From: Limanda limanda
Lineage: Eukaryota > Chordata > Actinopteri > Pleuronectiformes > Pleuronectidae
Direction: 5' to 3'
DNA length: 64,000 bases
NCBI RefSeq assembly: GCF_963576545.1
Contig: NC_083646.1
Span: forward strand, 19,397,163-19,461,162
This document shows positions 1 to 12,782 of this stretch, piece after piece (within the stretch, counting starts at the first letter, position 1; every line of letters begins with the position of its first letter). Position numbers and translations under genes: made by a program. The notes under the pieces are model-generated. The model did not search any database. It had not been told where the DNA came from and saw only the letters and a list, made by a program, of their open reading frames with translations.

Positions 1-59
1 AAAAGGTTCCGGGCTATCAGGACTAAAACCTGAACAGTTTTTTCCCCATGGCAGTAGGG

Positions 60-262
60 CTCACAAACAAGCCCCCTGCATCACACTGACTCCCCCCCCC
101 TCGCACATAATTTATCGCCATAACTTATTGTTTCTTACTGTATATATTGTCTTATTGTATATATTGTTGTTTTGTTTTTATGTACAGTGCACCAACCACA
201 CCATGGCAATTTCCAATATATGCAAATATACGTGGCAATAAAAATAATTCTGATTCTGATTT
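60..262 (+). repeat. Non-LTR retrotransposon 3' tail-like fragment
   Basis: An AT-rich stretch contains the phrase GTACAGTGCACCAACCACACC, and later GTGGCAATAAAAATAATTC followed by two copies of TTCTGA. A terminal GGCAATAAA with short TTCTGA-type repeats is a common 3' end of dispersed LINE-like sequences in teleost genomes. No reverse-transcriptase coding sequence is visible, so this would be a 5'-truncated copy. The family is assigned from memory of fish repeats and was not searched. Confidence 0.35.
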
Positions 263-3200
263 GCAGATACAGTGGGGAAGGAAGATTCAATCACAAGTGG
301 CTTGTTATTGGATCGCAGTTGGGAGAGTTGACTGCAGAACAGGCCATATAACCAGTGGCTGGCTCGTAGTAACCTTTCCACATTGGAGCAGCAGCAATGA
401 ACTTCACTCAATCTGCCAACAAGCCTGGTGCTCACACTAATGCTGATAGGACTGCTGTCAGGCCTTTGGTTAATGGATTGCCCGTCATGTCGAAGGTAAT
501 GTTAGGAGTCTAGTAGAGATGCCCAGTCTGCAAGAGCAGGACAGATAAAACAAGACATCATAAAAGTGTAATTAAGGTTAGCCGGAAACAGCTAGTTAAG
601 GGGTTACAGGTCAGCAAACAATCTGCCAACACTTTTTGGGATGAAAATTGCAATTAAAATTCATAAGATTCTAGTTCACAGAGAGGAGCAGACGATAAGT
701 AATGACATCAACGGATTTTATAAAACGGAAGAGCAAGAGAAACGATTGGAGAGCTGTTGTCGATCTCACGGACATTAACGATGTGCGTCACAGGCAGCAG
801 AGTGAGTATCAGTTGGATTCTCTTTTTTCTCTTTTTACCATTTTGTGGATCATTGCCAAACTTTGTTCATGTGTTTGATGAGTGGCCCAAATAGGAATAA
901 AACTGGGAGCCTTGGCAGTACCAGAGGGTTTTCTCTATAGTTACTCAGGAGTGTAAAAAAATGCTGAATGCAGAGGAAACAACAGAATCTGTTTTCAGTG
1001 CACACCTGCTGCATCACTACGTTTATACGTTACGCTGTAGGTGAGTACTCAAAGGCAGCACTAAGTTTATAGCTTCTGATTGATATTCTTGGAATGTCGT
1101 ACAGAGCAGAAAATAAAAATGTAATCACTTAACAGATCATTTACGAGAAAAGAGATAATAGATTCTTGCCAGTAGCATGCTTGTAGGCGGCAGAGGAAGT
1201 AAGAAGGCAGAGGGGAAGTAAGAAGGTCATATATTTTTGTTGTTCCAAGATGTTTCCAAAGCACTGAATTGTGTGACACCACTGCCAGCTGTCACAGAAG
1301 ATGCAGATTTCTTCCCAACAGGCAGCAGCATACTATATAAGCTACAAAGGTGCAGCAACCTATTCATGTATTCTTATAGCACTGGTGGGGTTCCTGCTAA
1401 AAAACAAATGGAAACTGAATGAACTGGTCCAGTACCTGAACACATCTAAAGGCTGGCACTGTTGGTGTGTAGTGGTTTCTACTCTCTGGCCTCAAGAGAA
1501 TGGTCATCACAAAGGTCCCAGTCAAGCTTGGGTGATTTTATAACCACCAGTCTGAATTGTTCTTTTTCATTCTCCATCTTTGACAGAGAGAAAGGTATTA
1601 CATTGCCTCATTGTAAGTTTAAGGAGAGTGACATGGCCTGTGGTGGATTCTTTCTCTGTGCAGACCTAATACACAGACTCTGCCATTTGTCATATGGCCA
1701 TAAAATTGCTCCTGACTCCTGGTGACTACTCTGGAGATAAAATAGGGTCCAATGGAAGTACTGTCTCTCCTGGTCAACTGTCTCACTGACCCCTTCTGTA
1801 ACAGACAGGCTGATGTTCATGTGCCTGCAGCAAATTCTCCTGTGCTTTGACCTTGGGTGCGGAACATCCTTCACATGTCAAGGGTGTACTTACTCATTTT
1901 TATTTGTGCTTTTACAGCCCTCGAAGCTATATTTGACTAGACTAAATACACCCCAAGGTTTACGTATTCATTAAGCAGATCAACATGAGAAAAAAGAAAC
2001 ATTCAAGGCACTGAGTACTTCCAAGACACAAAATAAATGAGGATGATTAATGCGCTTGTCAAATGATCGAATAGGGTTAGACACTATTCAATCATTTGGG
2101 CACCATACCTATTTTGAATCTGACTGACAGTCTGACAATCACAATCACTTCACAAATATGTTAGCTAGAAATTGTACCCACTTAAAACAATGGCGTTCTA
2201 TGCACTGTGAGGTGTCACAACAAGACCATTTAGGAGGACCCTGGTCCATGCCAGAAGCCACAACTCAGCACTGCTCCTCCAATTTTACATCTAATAATAA
2301 TATATGAATCTGTTCAGTCAGTGTTGAACATGTACTCCAACAGTTCCAGGTGTCCTCCTGCTGATGGGTAAATGAACATATAGAACTTATCTTGTACTAT
2401 GGCTGGAGCAAGGGTGGTGACCTGGTGGCAATGGCCCCAATTAACTAACTTTCAAGAGGCAGACACTGAGATTATCCAGGGCAGAGGGGGGAAATCGGCA
2501 GCTAAAATCACCATCTGCCAGTGTCAAAGAGGGAGAAGGAGGCCAGTATCCTAACAGGGGGTCCCCTAAAACCAGCAGACATCCAGGACTGGCTGCTTCA
2601 ATCCACAAGGATGCCAGGAAACTGTGCTGTGAGCTATGTCTATCTAATGACATAGAAAGAGGTCAAAGCACCCATTCTGTCTTCTGCTGTCTAAATGCTT
2701 CAGCCAACACTTCAAGGACTTCCAAGTCTGTTTGACGCTCATCCTCCAGGATCCTCTTTTGCAATATGAAGGGAATCAGAGTTTGCTGGAGATGTCTTAT
2801 TTGGGTGTATTGCTCAAGAGCAGTTTTCAGATAGGGTTTATGTCATTATTGAGCTAGTAGTTTCTTCATAGTATTGATTTTAAGAAACTGTAATTAGCAG
2901 TATTCACATATAATAAGCAATAACCTTTTAGTGCCTGTTAAAAACACTTCACCATATATATTGCTGTAGTACATATACATGTTTTTGCATTCCTACTTTT
3001 TTATTATTCTCCATTCAATTGCCCTATGGATATATTGAGCATGAATATACAGTTTTGAATTAGGTTTCCTGACTCTTTAGGATGACTGTTCATATGATTT
3101 TTACAGTAGAAATCCACAAACAGAGCACAGACAGAGGCATAGCCCTAAAGAAGGCCATTCTTTGTTTCTATTTTTGTGTGCTGTCTGTGAATAAATGTGT

Positions 3201-6200
3201 GAAAATTAGTAAGTTTAACTTCTGCTTGAGCTTGTCCCCCGTCTTTGTTGATGTCAAGTTGGTAGTTCAAACTCTTGGGGGCATAAGTGTCCTTACCTTG
3301 TGTGTGAACATCGCTGCCTGTTTGTTTTGCCTGCAAGGTGTTTTTTGAATTATTAATTCATATTTTTGTGAAAATAAAAGTAACACAAATCCATATTCAT
3401 GTAGCATTGAGTGAGCAGTCAGAATTGGTGTATGTGAACTTTACTGAGCTCCCGCCTATTGTGTATTCAGCAGCTCAGCGGAAGAGCAAATTGGAAATCT
3501 CCTGTGTCTCAGTTAAAAGCTTTATCTCATCCTTTGCCTAGCAACCAGTTATAAAAACACTCACACCCAAACAGCTATGCAAGCATAAAAACACAAAGTG
3601 ATTTTGGCATGAACCTGCAGTCACGCACACACACACGGACACCATCCATGTTCTCATCCTCACCCAGCTGTGTGGGCGAAGGCAGACTGAAACATGCACA
3701 TATGGGCATTTCCCCACACCATTGTATTTAATTAAGGTCCCAGGCTTGGACTTTTATTTGATCAAATGTTGCTGCATTAATTGAATTAGCCAGGCCGGTC
3801 GGATGTAAGAGTGCCTGCTCCATTGGTACAGCGTATAACAGTTTGACAAGGATGGATTAACCCTGCCCCTGTAACAAGTAGGATCAGCATTGCAGTCCTA
3901 GCAAAATCAAATCTGATGTGTTCAAACAGGTGACACTGTGTTGTTGTGCTTTGAATGTCATGCTGTGTTTGATAGGCTGACCAGCCTGAACTTGCCGAAA
4001 TGTTCCCAAACCCTTTTTCACTGTCCCTGGTGGATTCTCCACGGCTCTGTGTGGCCACTGGTTCCTTGTTTACACTGAAAACACGATGTGCACAGTGAGG
4101 GAAGGAAGGTTGACCGTTTGCATTTTCCTTTTTTATAAGAATGAGCAATAACATCTGAGACCTGTCACAATGCCCTATCAGTCAGAATATCAGTATCAGT
4201 TGTTTTTAAATCTGAATATCTTTATGCAAAAAAAAGCTGCTATATCAATAAACTACACCCCCACCCCACACATAATACCCACTAACAAAAGAATGGATTA
4301 CAAAACTTTAAAACATATGCATTTATTGTGCAAAATAGATGTCAACCACTTGCTTAGGTCATTTAATTTATAAACCTGCTAGGTTGGTACAGACATGTCC
4401 AGTTAGGATCCATTATTCTCATATTAATCTTTCATATATGATAAATAATAATGATAGCATCACACATTCCTAAAGTACATAATGTCTGAAAAAACAATTA
4501 TTACAAACAGACTTCTCTTTTCTCCTTAAAACAGGTTTCCATTGAAAAAACATTAGCTAATAGTGCCTATCACATGAAAAGCGGGAGTTAATTGCAGCTT
4601 TTTATTTTACTGTTGAAATAAAAGTCAGACCCAGACACAACTACTGCAAAAACCAGTAACACGTTGAACATAATATAGTTGCACCAGTTCTCAAACACAC
4701 AAACATACTCTCAAATGTTTGCATTTATTAATAAAGACAAAACTAAAGAATGAGAAAAGTCTATTTCCTGCAGATTTTGCTCAGTAGATAGTCTGATTCT
4801 GGTCCACTGTCCATTCTTGTCAAGCACTTGCCTGTGTCAGGGGCTAAAAGAGAAATGTGTTCCATCAAATGGGATAATGTACAGCATAACGATCGATTGG
4901 CTCCAAATACTGTTTATCTAAGCCCCTCGTAAAAAAAACGCTATTTTCTTCACACACCATAAATCCACAGTCAGTTGCTATGTGTGCAAGTAAACGAGGA
5001 GAGACAGTGTCTGTCTGTGTGTGTGTGTGTTTGAGTGTGTGTGCGTGTGCGTGTGCGTGTAAAGGCACCAGGGAGACTTTTATGATGCTCACAGCAGCCA
5101 CTATGACAGAAACCCCACAGTTGGCTCGGTTGCATCAGCCCTAATTCTAGATAAGGATCATAAAAATGACACTGCTGTCATAATTTCACCACATTCACCA
5201 GACGACTAGCTATGCAGTGGGTGGAACATATGAGCGTGGTTCATCTCGAAAGTGTGGGTCAGTGATGGCTTCGTTCTGGCCCATTGGTGCTTAGTCAACC
5301 AAGGACATATTTGTCACCAAAAGAGAGAAACACCAGATATTGCATGTATCACATGTGTCTTGAGGCGAGAGGAATGGACACACCCTAGTTAGGTCAGTGA
5401 TTTACCTCCTTTCTCCTGTGCAAGCTTTTTTTTCTTGCAGTGTCTCAATGAAAAGAAATAACGGCCCTGCATAGTGTGAATTGTAGGTCACTCTTGTGAT
5501 CATGACTCATAGTACAGCTGCACTGCAATATTAATCGCTTTTAAATAAAGCAATTCTAAAACAGTACATCAGTCAATTTAATAATTTGTACTTCATCATA
5601 CAAAAGACATATAATTACAGGCTGAAATAAACTATGACCTGTTCCATTTGAGTGCACAGTGAAAATGGATCAGCGGGGGTCTGTGCAGAGGTAAATATAC
5701 AGTAGTAAATATACAGTAGTAAATATACTGCAACCATACGCAGCTTTGGAGGTGTACGACACATAACAACAGCTTTAAGAAACAGCACATTTCAAAGTTT
5801 TTAATACCTTGGTAAATCTCTCTGACAAGCTTTAAATGGAGTTTCGCCCACATGTCAGCTGACATTTACACAGCCATGTAACTGCAGCAAAATCATTTAA
5901 TAAATGGAGAGGAGGGCATCCCAGCAGACTCGAAAGCCTCCTCGGGGTTCTAGTGAGACTGAGTGGTGCTTCAGGATAAGCTTAGTCTGCAATTTCTCTA
6001 GTCAGGACTTCTACGAATGCAGTCTCCAACTGTGGCTGTACTTCTGTCTCACTTAAAATCCTGGCTGCAACTGATGGCCTTTTTTGTTGCAGTTGTACTT
6101 TTGTATAGATCTGTATGCAGGTTGTGAGTTAGAATAGATGGAATTGATGCAACGGTGGAAGACCAAGAAAAGTACTAACCTTGTTCTTAAAGGTTATAGA

Positions 6201-6394
6201 GTTACTTACTGTAGTACTAATATGCCAGATTAACATAACATTCATTAAAGTCATTGTTTTATATGAGATTAAAAACCATTCCATTTCTATTTTTATTACC
6301 ATAATTTTGCAAATACATCTCGTCAATGCTGTATTAAATTTGTCAAGTACTGTGATGTTAGTTTTGTGCCATATTTAATGTAATTGTTGTTCAA
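263..6394. other. Gene-free stretch, mostly unique AT-rich DNA
   Basis: No open frame with protein-family features and no convincing chain of exons was seen on either strand. Items inside it are a TATAAAA box at 719-725 with a strong-looking splice donor after 801 (see findings), a short tandem of AGTAGTAAATATAC at about 5693-5731, and an interrupted TG-rich tract at about 5007-5060. The rest looks like ordinary intergenic or intronic vertebrate sequence. Confidence 0.5.
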
Positions 6395-6540
6395 TATTCT
6401 AAGTGGAGATTGGCAAGATATAGAACCTTTACTACATCCAGCCTCCAGGTGGCGATCAAGACACTTTGGCTTCACATTTCAGGAGTTAGCATGTCTTCAT
6501 TTTCTGCTCCTTTGGCTTTATATAGAGTCTAGGGCTGTTA
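6395..6540 (+). repeat. Dispersed fish repeat fragment (CCTCCAGGTGGCGATCAAGA type)
   Basis: The phrase CCTCCAGGTGGCGATCAAGA, then CACTTTGGCTTCACATTTC, a GGAGTTAGCATGTC segment and a final TTTATATAGAGTCTAGG matches a widely dispersed teleost repeat as I remember it. That element ends in a 'tttatatacagtctatgg' tail. No coding potential is visible. The boundaries are approximate and the family name is unknown to me. Confidence 0.35.
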
Positions 6541-7672
6541 TATGTTATAGCGGTTGAGTTAAGTATTGTGAGTCAGATGAATTATACGTCAAAAATGTGT
6601 CATATAAATTATATATCCAATAATTGTTACTATCTGAGACATTATTGTATTTGAAGCACTTCTTAAGCCAAGCGTGGTGGCAGTTTTCTTTTGTGTGCAG
6701 CTCTTTGTAATTAGACTTGTCCAGATCTATGGTTAACATTAAAATGATGGAAAAGTCTGTAATTTCCCTTCATAAAGGACAAAGCAAAACTAAGAGGCTG
6801 ACTTATCACTCACTGTATAATTTTTATAAAATGACACACCACAGTCAACAACTAATACTAATTACCAGCTTATCTTTATTACTTTTTCTTTATCTTTTAT
6901 ACCGTCTTAATGGTGTCTGCTGTCATCAGTGGACATGGAGATGTAGCAGGATGCGCCTTTAATTAGTGCTGCAGTACCGGCCTATCACGGTTGGTTGCGC
7001 TGTCTATAAAGGTGAGTGGTTGTGCACTGGGAGCCCTCTTGCCTTGGGGCTACAGACTGCCCCGCCTCCTGTTATCACCGCACCTGGCCGCCTCTCCTGA
7101 TCGCCTTTTCAGCTGAGTCGTGCAGCTCGCCGTTGTTTGGTATGTAGTAGTTGTTTGCGTCTGTGTACCTTCTAAACTGCACAAGTCCTCAACATTGGCT
7201 TCTATCCCTCAGGCAGTTCATTGGCCGGGTCTTCCTTCTCCCGTATCGGCCCCAATTGTAGGGCATGCGAGTGTTTTCCTCCTCTGCCGGTTGCAGCGGG
7301 GAGTGATCAGCTGATCGATCGAGTGCACGTAATTGTGCTGCTCGACGCAAGTGATCCCCTTCCTCTCCTTTGATGTTCATTCAACTCCTGACGGTATGTG
7401 GATAAGATGACGCTAACTCAAGTTACCACAGTTGTTGTTCAGCCTCTAGAATAAATGTATTTTTCTATGGCAGGGTTGACGTGTGTGTGTGCGGTTTCTG
7501 CCAGCACGTTTCCCCCCCCCCTTCACGCTGCTGTTGGCCGGCTGCTGTTTTGCCCACTGGCTTATATAGCCAACACATCCATCCTACTCTGCATCTCCTA
7601 CTGTGCTGTACCTGCCACCGAGTATGGTGACTGCTGCCTCATCTTTAGTCTCATCTTAATCTATTCAGTTAA

Positions 7673-7804
7673 CCGACTTTTAACTGATCTTATTGATGAT
7701 ATTATTTGTGTGTGGTGGTTTGCTCTGCATGTTTTTGACCGACTTCTAACTGATCTTATTGATGATATTATTTGTGTGTTGTGGTTTGCTTTGCATGTTT
7801 TTGG
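7673..7804 (+). repeat. Tandem duplication, two 66-bp units
   Basis: Unit 1 (7673-7738) and unit 2 (7739-7804) both run from CCGACTT.TAACTGATCTTA to TTTGCATG-like TTTTTG. They differ at only a few positions, for example GTGTGG versus GTGTTG. The last 27 bases of unit 2 also begin the next, longer duplication, so the two tandem events overlap. Confidence 0.85.
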
Positions 7805-8077
7805 TTTAATTCGTTTCCTTAGTTATTTTGGTTTGGCTAAATTGCTTTACTTAATTATTTGGATTTATCAGTTTGGATAAATCTCCATTACTTTCGATTT
7901 AATTTCTCTGTTAGTTTTCTTTTGTTTGTTGTGGTTTGCTTTGCATGGTTTTGGTTTAATTCGTTTTCTTAGTTATTTTGGTTTGGCTAAATTGCTTTAC
8001 TTAATTATTTGGATTTATCAGTTTGGATAAATCTCCATTACTTTTGATTTAATTTCTCCGTTAGTTTTCTTTTGTTT
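7778..8077 (+). repeat. Tandem duplication, two 150-bp units
   Basis: Unit 1 (7778-7927) and unit 2 (7928-8077) both begin with GTTGTGGTTTGCTTTGCATG and end with GTTAGTTTTCTTTTGTTT. They carry the same AATTGCTTTACTTAATTA and ATCAGTTTGGATAAATCTCC segments. Only a few substitutions separate them (for example TTTCGATTT versus TTTTGATTT), so the duplication is recent or has been homogenised. Confidence 0.9.
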
Positions 8078-8340
8078 GCATTTATTGAGTTTGTTTAAGT
8101 TGAACACATTTTATTGTGAAGTCATGTTTAAAGATTATATATATATTAATTAAAAGGAATTGAAATTGTACGCTGGACCCAGTCTCAAGCTTTCATTAGT
8201 AGTGAACTTGTGTGCTTTAACTTTAAGGTTAATCTAACTCTCCAGGTGAAATTCCTGGGGTGGCGTTGCTGGCAACTTGTCACTAGTTCAACTAAAACTT
8301 CATCTTATTGGTCCCTCAAAACGTCGAGTGCCACAGAGAC

Positions 8341-11300
8341 ATTGTTTGATGTTAAAGCTTGATAATTATGTAGATTTTACAAGTTATTTCCTTTAACTTT
8401 TTTCCTCTGCAGGACTTAAAGGCTTCACAGCATCCCTGATCATCTGTCTGTGTTTTCATTAGCTGACCGGTGCTTGCAGAATGTAATAATGACTACAACA
8501 AACAAGGCTAAATTATCACTGTAATTAACTTCTTGTACAGCAAGGGGGGGGGAGAGGAGAGGAGGATGGTGGATGACTTGGCCACAGATATCGTCTGATC
8601 TGCTGGGGGTGAGTTGGAGTGAATGTGTTTGTATTCCAAGTTAAGAGTGAACAGTCCCACATGTTCTTTTTCTTCCTCCTCCTCGTTTTTCTGCTTACAT
8701 TTTTGCATTTCTACTCCACTATCTATTTTCACCATTTCATTGCACGCTTCATGTTATTTTTCGGTTCCATTATCTACTTTCTACTTTCCTTCCCATCCTT
8801 GGTCCCTAATACACAGTTGCAGTCTTTCCCTTACTTCTTGCTGTATTACTGCTGCACTCTTTTACCCCTCTCCCATGTGTGTCGTTCCCTCTCCTCTATT
8901 GCCATCCAACAACTCTGTCCAGATTTCAGTGAAGCACTGCACTGGGTTCCAAAATACAGTATTTACCCGGACAAACACAAAATCAATACCCACCCAACAC
9001 AAACAGCACACAGGCAGTCCGGAAGATCTGCCAGTGATGCTTGCTCATGCCCTGCAACTGAATTCACTGACTACAGGGCTGAAACGATGAAAAAAGAAAA
9101 TCCTTTGGTTGTATCAGATCCATTTGAAATGCTATCCAAAGCTGCACTTGACAACCCTGAATATCCAGCATCTCATTTACGACAAAACTACATGACAAAC
9201 CCAAGATGCAACATTTGTTTGATGCTTGAAGCACCAATAGTAAATAAACGTATGTCTACTGATCTTAAATTATGATGCCTATTTATTGGATAAAGAAACC
9301 AAAAAGCTGGAAAAAAGTATTAAAGTTGTAAATTGTAGGTTTGTGAGCAAAACATTTTCTCTTGTGCAAACAAGAGTCTTACTTGCCATTAGAAGTAAGG
9401 AGGCTATGTCTGTGTGTCTTTATGCTAAATATCTCTCTCAGGCCAGCAGCCACTATCTGAACCAGGTGCTAGTAGCAGTACATTGTGTTCACTTGCTTGA
9501 ATAGTGCATGAATTGTCATTCATGTTGTTGCTAGTTGTAGCCATGGTTACAGACTGCTAAAGTGCACCAATAAACATGGGTCTTCATGGGAAAAAACACA
9601 TCTATAGTCATGCATGAACTCATTTCTATAGTGTGATTTTCCAAATGTCACAGCAGCTGTGTCTTGCTCAACAGCAAATAGGTTGAAATGGATTAGTGGT
9701 TCCTCCCCTTCGTTGTGGAGCCAATATGGGAAGTGTCGAGGGTGAGAGTATCTGTGTGCAAGTACAAAAGAATGTGAAAGAGACACAATGACAGTCTTTA
9801 ACAAAACCACCAGAAAACGTATTGACATCAGTTTTCAGACTCTTTCAAAAGAATTAGAAAGGCCGGTTGTGTCCGACCGCTGGCTCCAGCTACATATTTC
9901 CTCTCGAAGGGTATCGATCCCAAAATGTCAAACTATTCCTTTAAGCTTTTCTCTCAACTAATATCAGATTTGTAAATGTATTGATGTCACAGCTTATGGC
10001 AGTCATTTTGATGAAATACTTATCTGTCCCCTAGTTCTCCTTACAATTCAATAAAAGCCTTGAATGTCAAAAAAAAAACTTGCTAAAAGTAGTTCCCAGA
10101 GAATTTTCCATCCTACTTTTATTCCTCTGTGTAAAATACACCTGACATATAAACAGGATGCCATAGAATGACAACAGAAAGCTGAGATGATACATGCAAT
10201 CCTAAGAACATATAACTTTGGACAAGCGAGAGGGATAAGCGATATAATAAAACCCTAAAAATGACTGAGCTGTGAGCAATTACAATGTTATTGTGTGCTT
10301 CATCTCAAGGGGGCTACCCTTACACAAGCACGCGTAACCACGACTACAAGCCTTGATTCGACTGCTCACACCAGCCTGACTGGAGGCCCCGTATGTGATG
10401 ATCACTTCAACGGTCTTTCTTTTTCTGCACCTGAAGCCACAGAGTATAAAACCCACAAACTTCACCGACAACACGCTGAGACAATTCACACTAACAGCCA
10501 TTTTGCCCTCTTCAAAAAGCCCCCCCTTACCTCTGTGAAATTTAATTCACGCCCCACCGGTACCCTCTCTGTTCCCCCGAATGCAACAGTCAATACTTTG
10601 TTGATACTGCAGCTCCAGCATTGTGTAGCCAGAACATCCGTCTGAGCCCGTAGCGAATAAAATGTGCCTGTTTAGTGTTTCTCCAGCTGGGCTGATCTGA
10701 AGCGACAGAAATTCAACCAACAGCCAGAGTGTCTCTCAGGACACAAAAGGCTTCAGATGTCGGCAGCACCACCATCGCTGCAGCTGTTTAAATGATCTGG
10801 ATGAGAATGGCCCTAATCTACTACTCTTCATGGGGACTTCACACCGATTTGGGGACATAAAAGGAGATAACACGCGCTCCTCTTCTGACAGAGGGAGGAC
10901 AGATGGAAGAGGGCGACGCAGAGAGGAAGGTGAAAAGGGTAAAAATTGAAGGTAGTGAGACGAGGAAAGAGGACGAGCACAGCAGCAAGATCTTGCCTGT
11001 GGTTCGCAAAAAGCCACAGTGATTTCCCCAATCACTGCATTGTTAGGGTTCCACTTGACATGTGCACGCACATGCTGGAAAATAAAGCTACACAGACGCA
11101 CACCTCAGCAAGTACAGGATGCAGTTCTCAGAGTTTTCAAACACTGTCTCCTGGGAAACCACGTCAACTAAATCATTCGTTTTACTATCACCTAAAACTG
11201 ATTTTGCAGTCTTGTGTGCAGGCTGATGTAGCAGAATCTCAACAGTAACTAGGGCACAAAGCTAAAGCCTGAACTCAATTCTTGGTGTTCTACAACCTCG

Positions 11301-12404
11301 AAACCCACAGGAGTGTGCTCAAACATACATACACCAGACAATTTTCATAATTATGTAGGAGGGCTGTCTTATGAATCTTTTCATATTATTCACTGTGAGC
11401 GTTTAAATTCCTCGGGCTAAACAATGTGGTTGTACAGCCCAGAATAACAGCTCTCTGTCATGGTTCATTGCTTTGTCGAGGTGCAGAATGTTTCCCCCCA
11501 AATAAAACGCGAACTGAAACGGAGAATAATTTGACAGCAAATCTGGCCCCAAACATCAATAAATGCCAGACATCACATATTTATGAATAATGTTTCATCT
11601 CGCTAAACTCTGGAGCTATATAGTGTATTATTGCGAAATGTCATCTTGCTTTTCAATAGCTCATCAGGCTGAATGGGGGAAGAGTGTCATCATGTATGCT
11701 TTCAATGGCTGCCTCCCAGCAGACCGCAGATCTCCCTCTCTCTTCCTCTGTCTGCCTCTCTCCCGGGCTGCCTGACATTTAGACTCCAGTGAAGGCCGGG
11801 GAGAAGAAGAAGTTAAAGAAAGGATTCTCTCCTGAAAAGGCACAGAAAGAGGCTCCACTACCCTCCAAAGGCCTGACCCGGTCAACCCCATGTGAAATCA
11901 GAATGTTTGAGGCTGCACTGTCATGCGTATACTATAGGGGAGAGATAGCTCTAACCAAGGGAAATGCAATAGTTTTTTTGTTATGTAGGCGAGAAAACTT
12001 GAAAATAAATGGCAACTGTCGACTCTTTTTTCCTGTGAATAATCTAAAGCTAGTATCTGGAAGCTTCGGGAAGGCTAAATATGAACTGCCAGGATTTTCT
12101 TTTCTTTTTCTTCTGCCTGACCAACAGAAGCTGGGTTCGGGATAAATTGTGAAATAATAACCAATTGGGGTCAGGTTTGATCACGTTGGCTGGTCACGTC
12201 TGTTTGATATGGTGCTTTCATGATCATTAAGTAAAAATATAGTGGCAAGTGAAAATAAATTAAACTCATGGACCTGCGATCTATGTTTGGGTAACAGTGC
12301 TATATTATTTATACCTGAATGTAAAATTCCAAATAAACACTGATGGTCGGATGATGTAAACATTTCAGTTAACAACTGATAAAGTTGAGGACAGTTGTAT
12401 ATTT
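8341..12404. other. Gene-free stretch
   Basis: No recognisable gene. The longest open frame of the window (+ strand, 8619-9275, 218 codons) lies here. Its first half is low-complexity Ser/Phe/Leu translated from a T-rich tract and its second half matches nothing I recognise, so I treat it as a chance frame. AATAAA at 10050-10055 followed by an A10 run at 10069-10078 resembles the 3' end of a retroposed transcript (see findings). Confidence 0.45.
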
Positions 12405-12705
12405 ATGACACTTAAGATACATTAAGATACATTTATTTGTCCCAAACACATGCACAGACATGCACAAGCACACTCATGCAAGGAGGGAAATTTAACCTCT
12501 GCTTTTAACCCATCTGGTGCAGGACACACAGAGGAGTGGGCAGCCATGTACGGCGCCCGGGGAGCAGATGTTGGGGGAGTAAGGTGCCTTGCTCAGGGGC
12601 ACTAGACAGGGTAGGGAGAATACAGGTTCGTCTTTTTATTGTTTCTCCGTGGAGTCGAACCAGAGATGAACCAGAGACCTTTTTCTGCCCATAGTCCAAG
12701 TTTCT
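12405..12705 (-). mobile_element. tRNA-derived SINE, minus orientation
   Basis: Read on the minus strand, the element has GGTTCGACTCC (near 12650-12660), which is a textbook pol III B box. The conserved fish-SINE phrase GTGCCCCTGAGCAAGGCACC follows, then a CGGGCGCCGTACATGG segment and CTGCACCAGATGGGTTAAAA. It ends in a tail with the repeated unit ATGTATCTTA (12412-12434 on the + strand). A B box, a conserved body and a simple-repeat tail are what a tRNA-head SINE should show. I recognise the body from percomorph genomes but cannot give the Repbase name. Ends are approximate. Confidence 0.65.
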
Positions 12706-12715
12706 CTATGTCACA

Positions 12716-12752
12716 CTATGTGTGGATGAACGCACTGCTCATCCACACATAG
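12716..12752. repeat. Perfect 14-bp hairpin
   Basis: The left arm CTATGTGTGGATGA (12716-12729) is the exact reverse complement of the right arm at 12739-12752, with a 9-base loop. It shares its last two bases with the next hairpin and lies just outside the SINE at 12405-12705. Confidence 0.9.
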
Positions 12753-12782
12753 CAGTGGTCAAGTTGGAACTTGACCACTGCT
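12751..12782. repeat. Perfect 15-bp hairpin with 2-base loop
   Basis: The left arm AGCAGTGGTCAAGTT (12751-12765) and right arm (12768-12782) are exact reverse complements separated only by GG. A long perfect stem with a 2-base spacer is typical of a recent palindromic duplication or a fold-back insertion. Confidence 0.9.

Larger units (their letters stand above)
6960..8340 (+). repeat. Unclassified composite repeat block, possibly LTR-like
   Basis: This block starts with an unusually GC-rich head (about 6970-7400) and continues into a T-rich body carrying two nested tandem duplications (66-bp and 150-bp units, listed separately). It ends near 8240-8340 with CCAGGTGAAATTCCTGG, which can fold into a small hairpin, followed by GGTGGCGTTGCTGGC. 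Strong composition shifts and internal duplication are typical of LTRs or non-autonomous elements. No gag or pol frame, paired LTR or target-site duplication was found, so the LTR idea is only an inference. Confidence 0.3.

Noticed and set aside
8619..9275. 218-codon + strand frame, the longest in the window
   Set aside because: The N-terminal half is translated T-rich low complexity. The rest shows no recognisable domain, and no splice or promoter context supports it.
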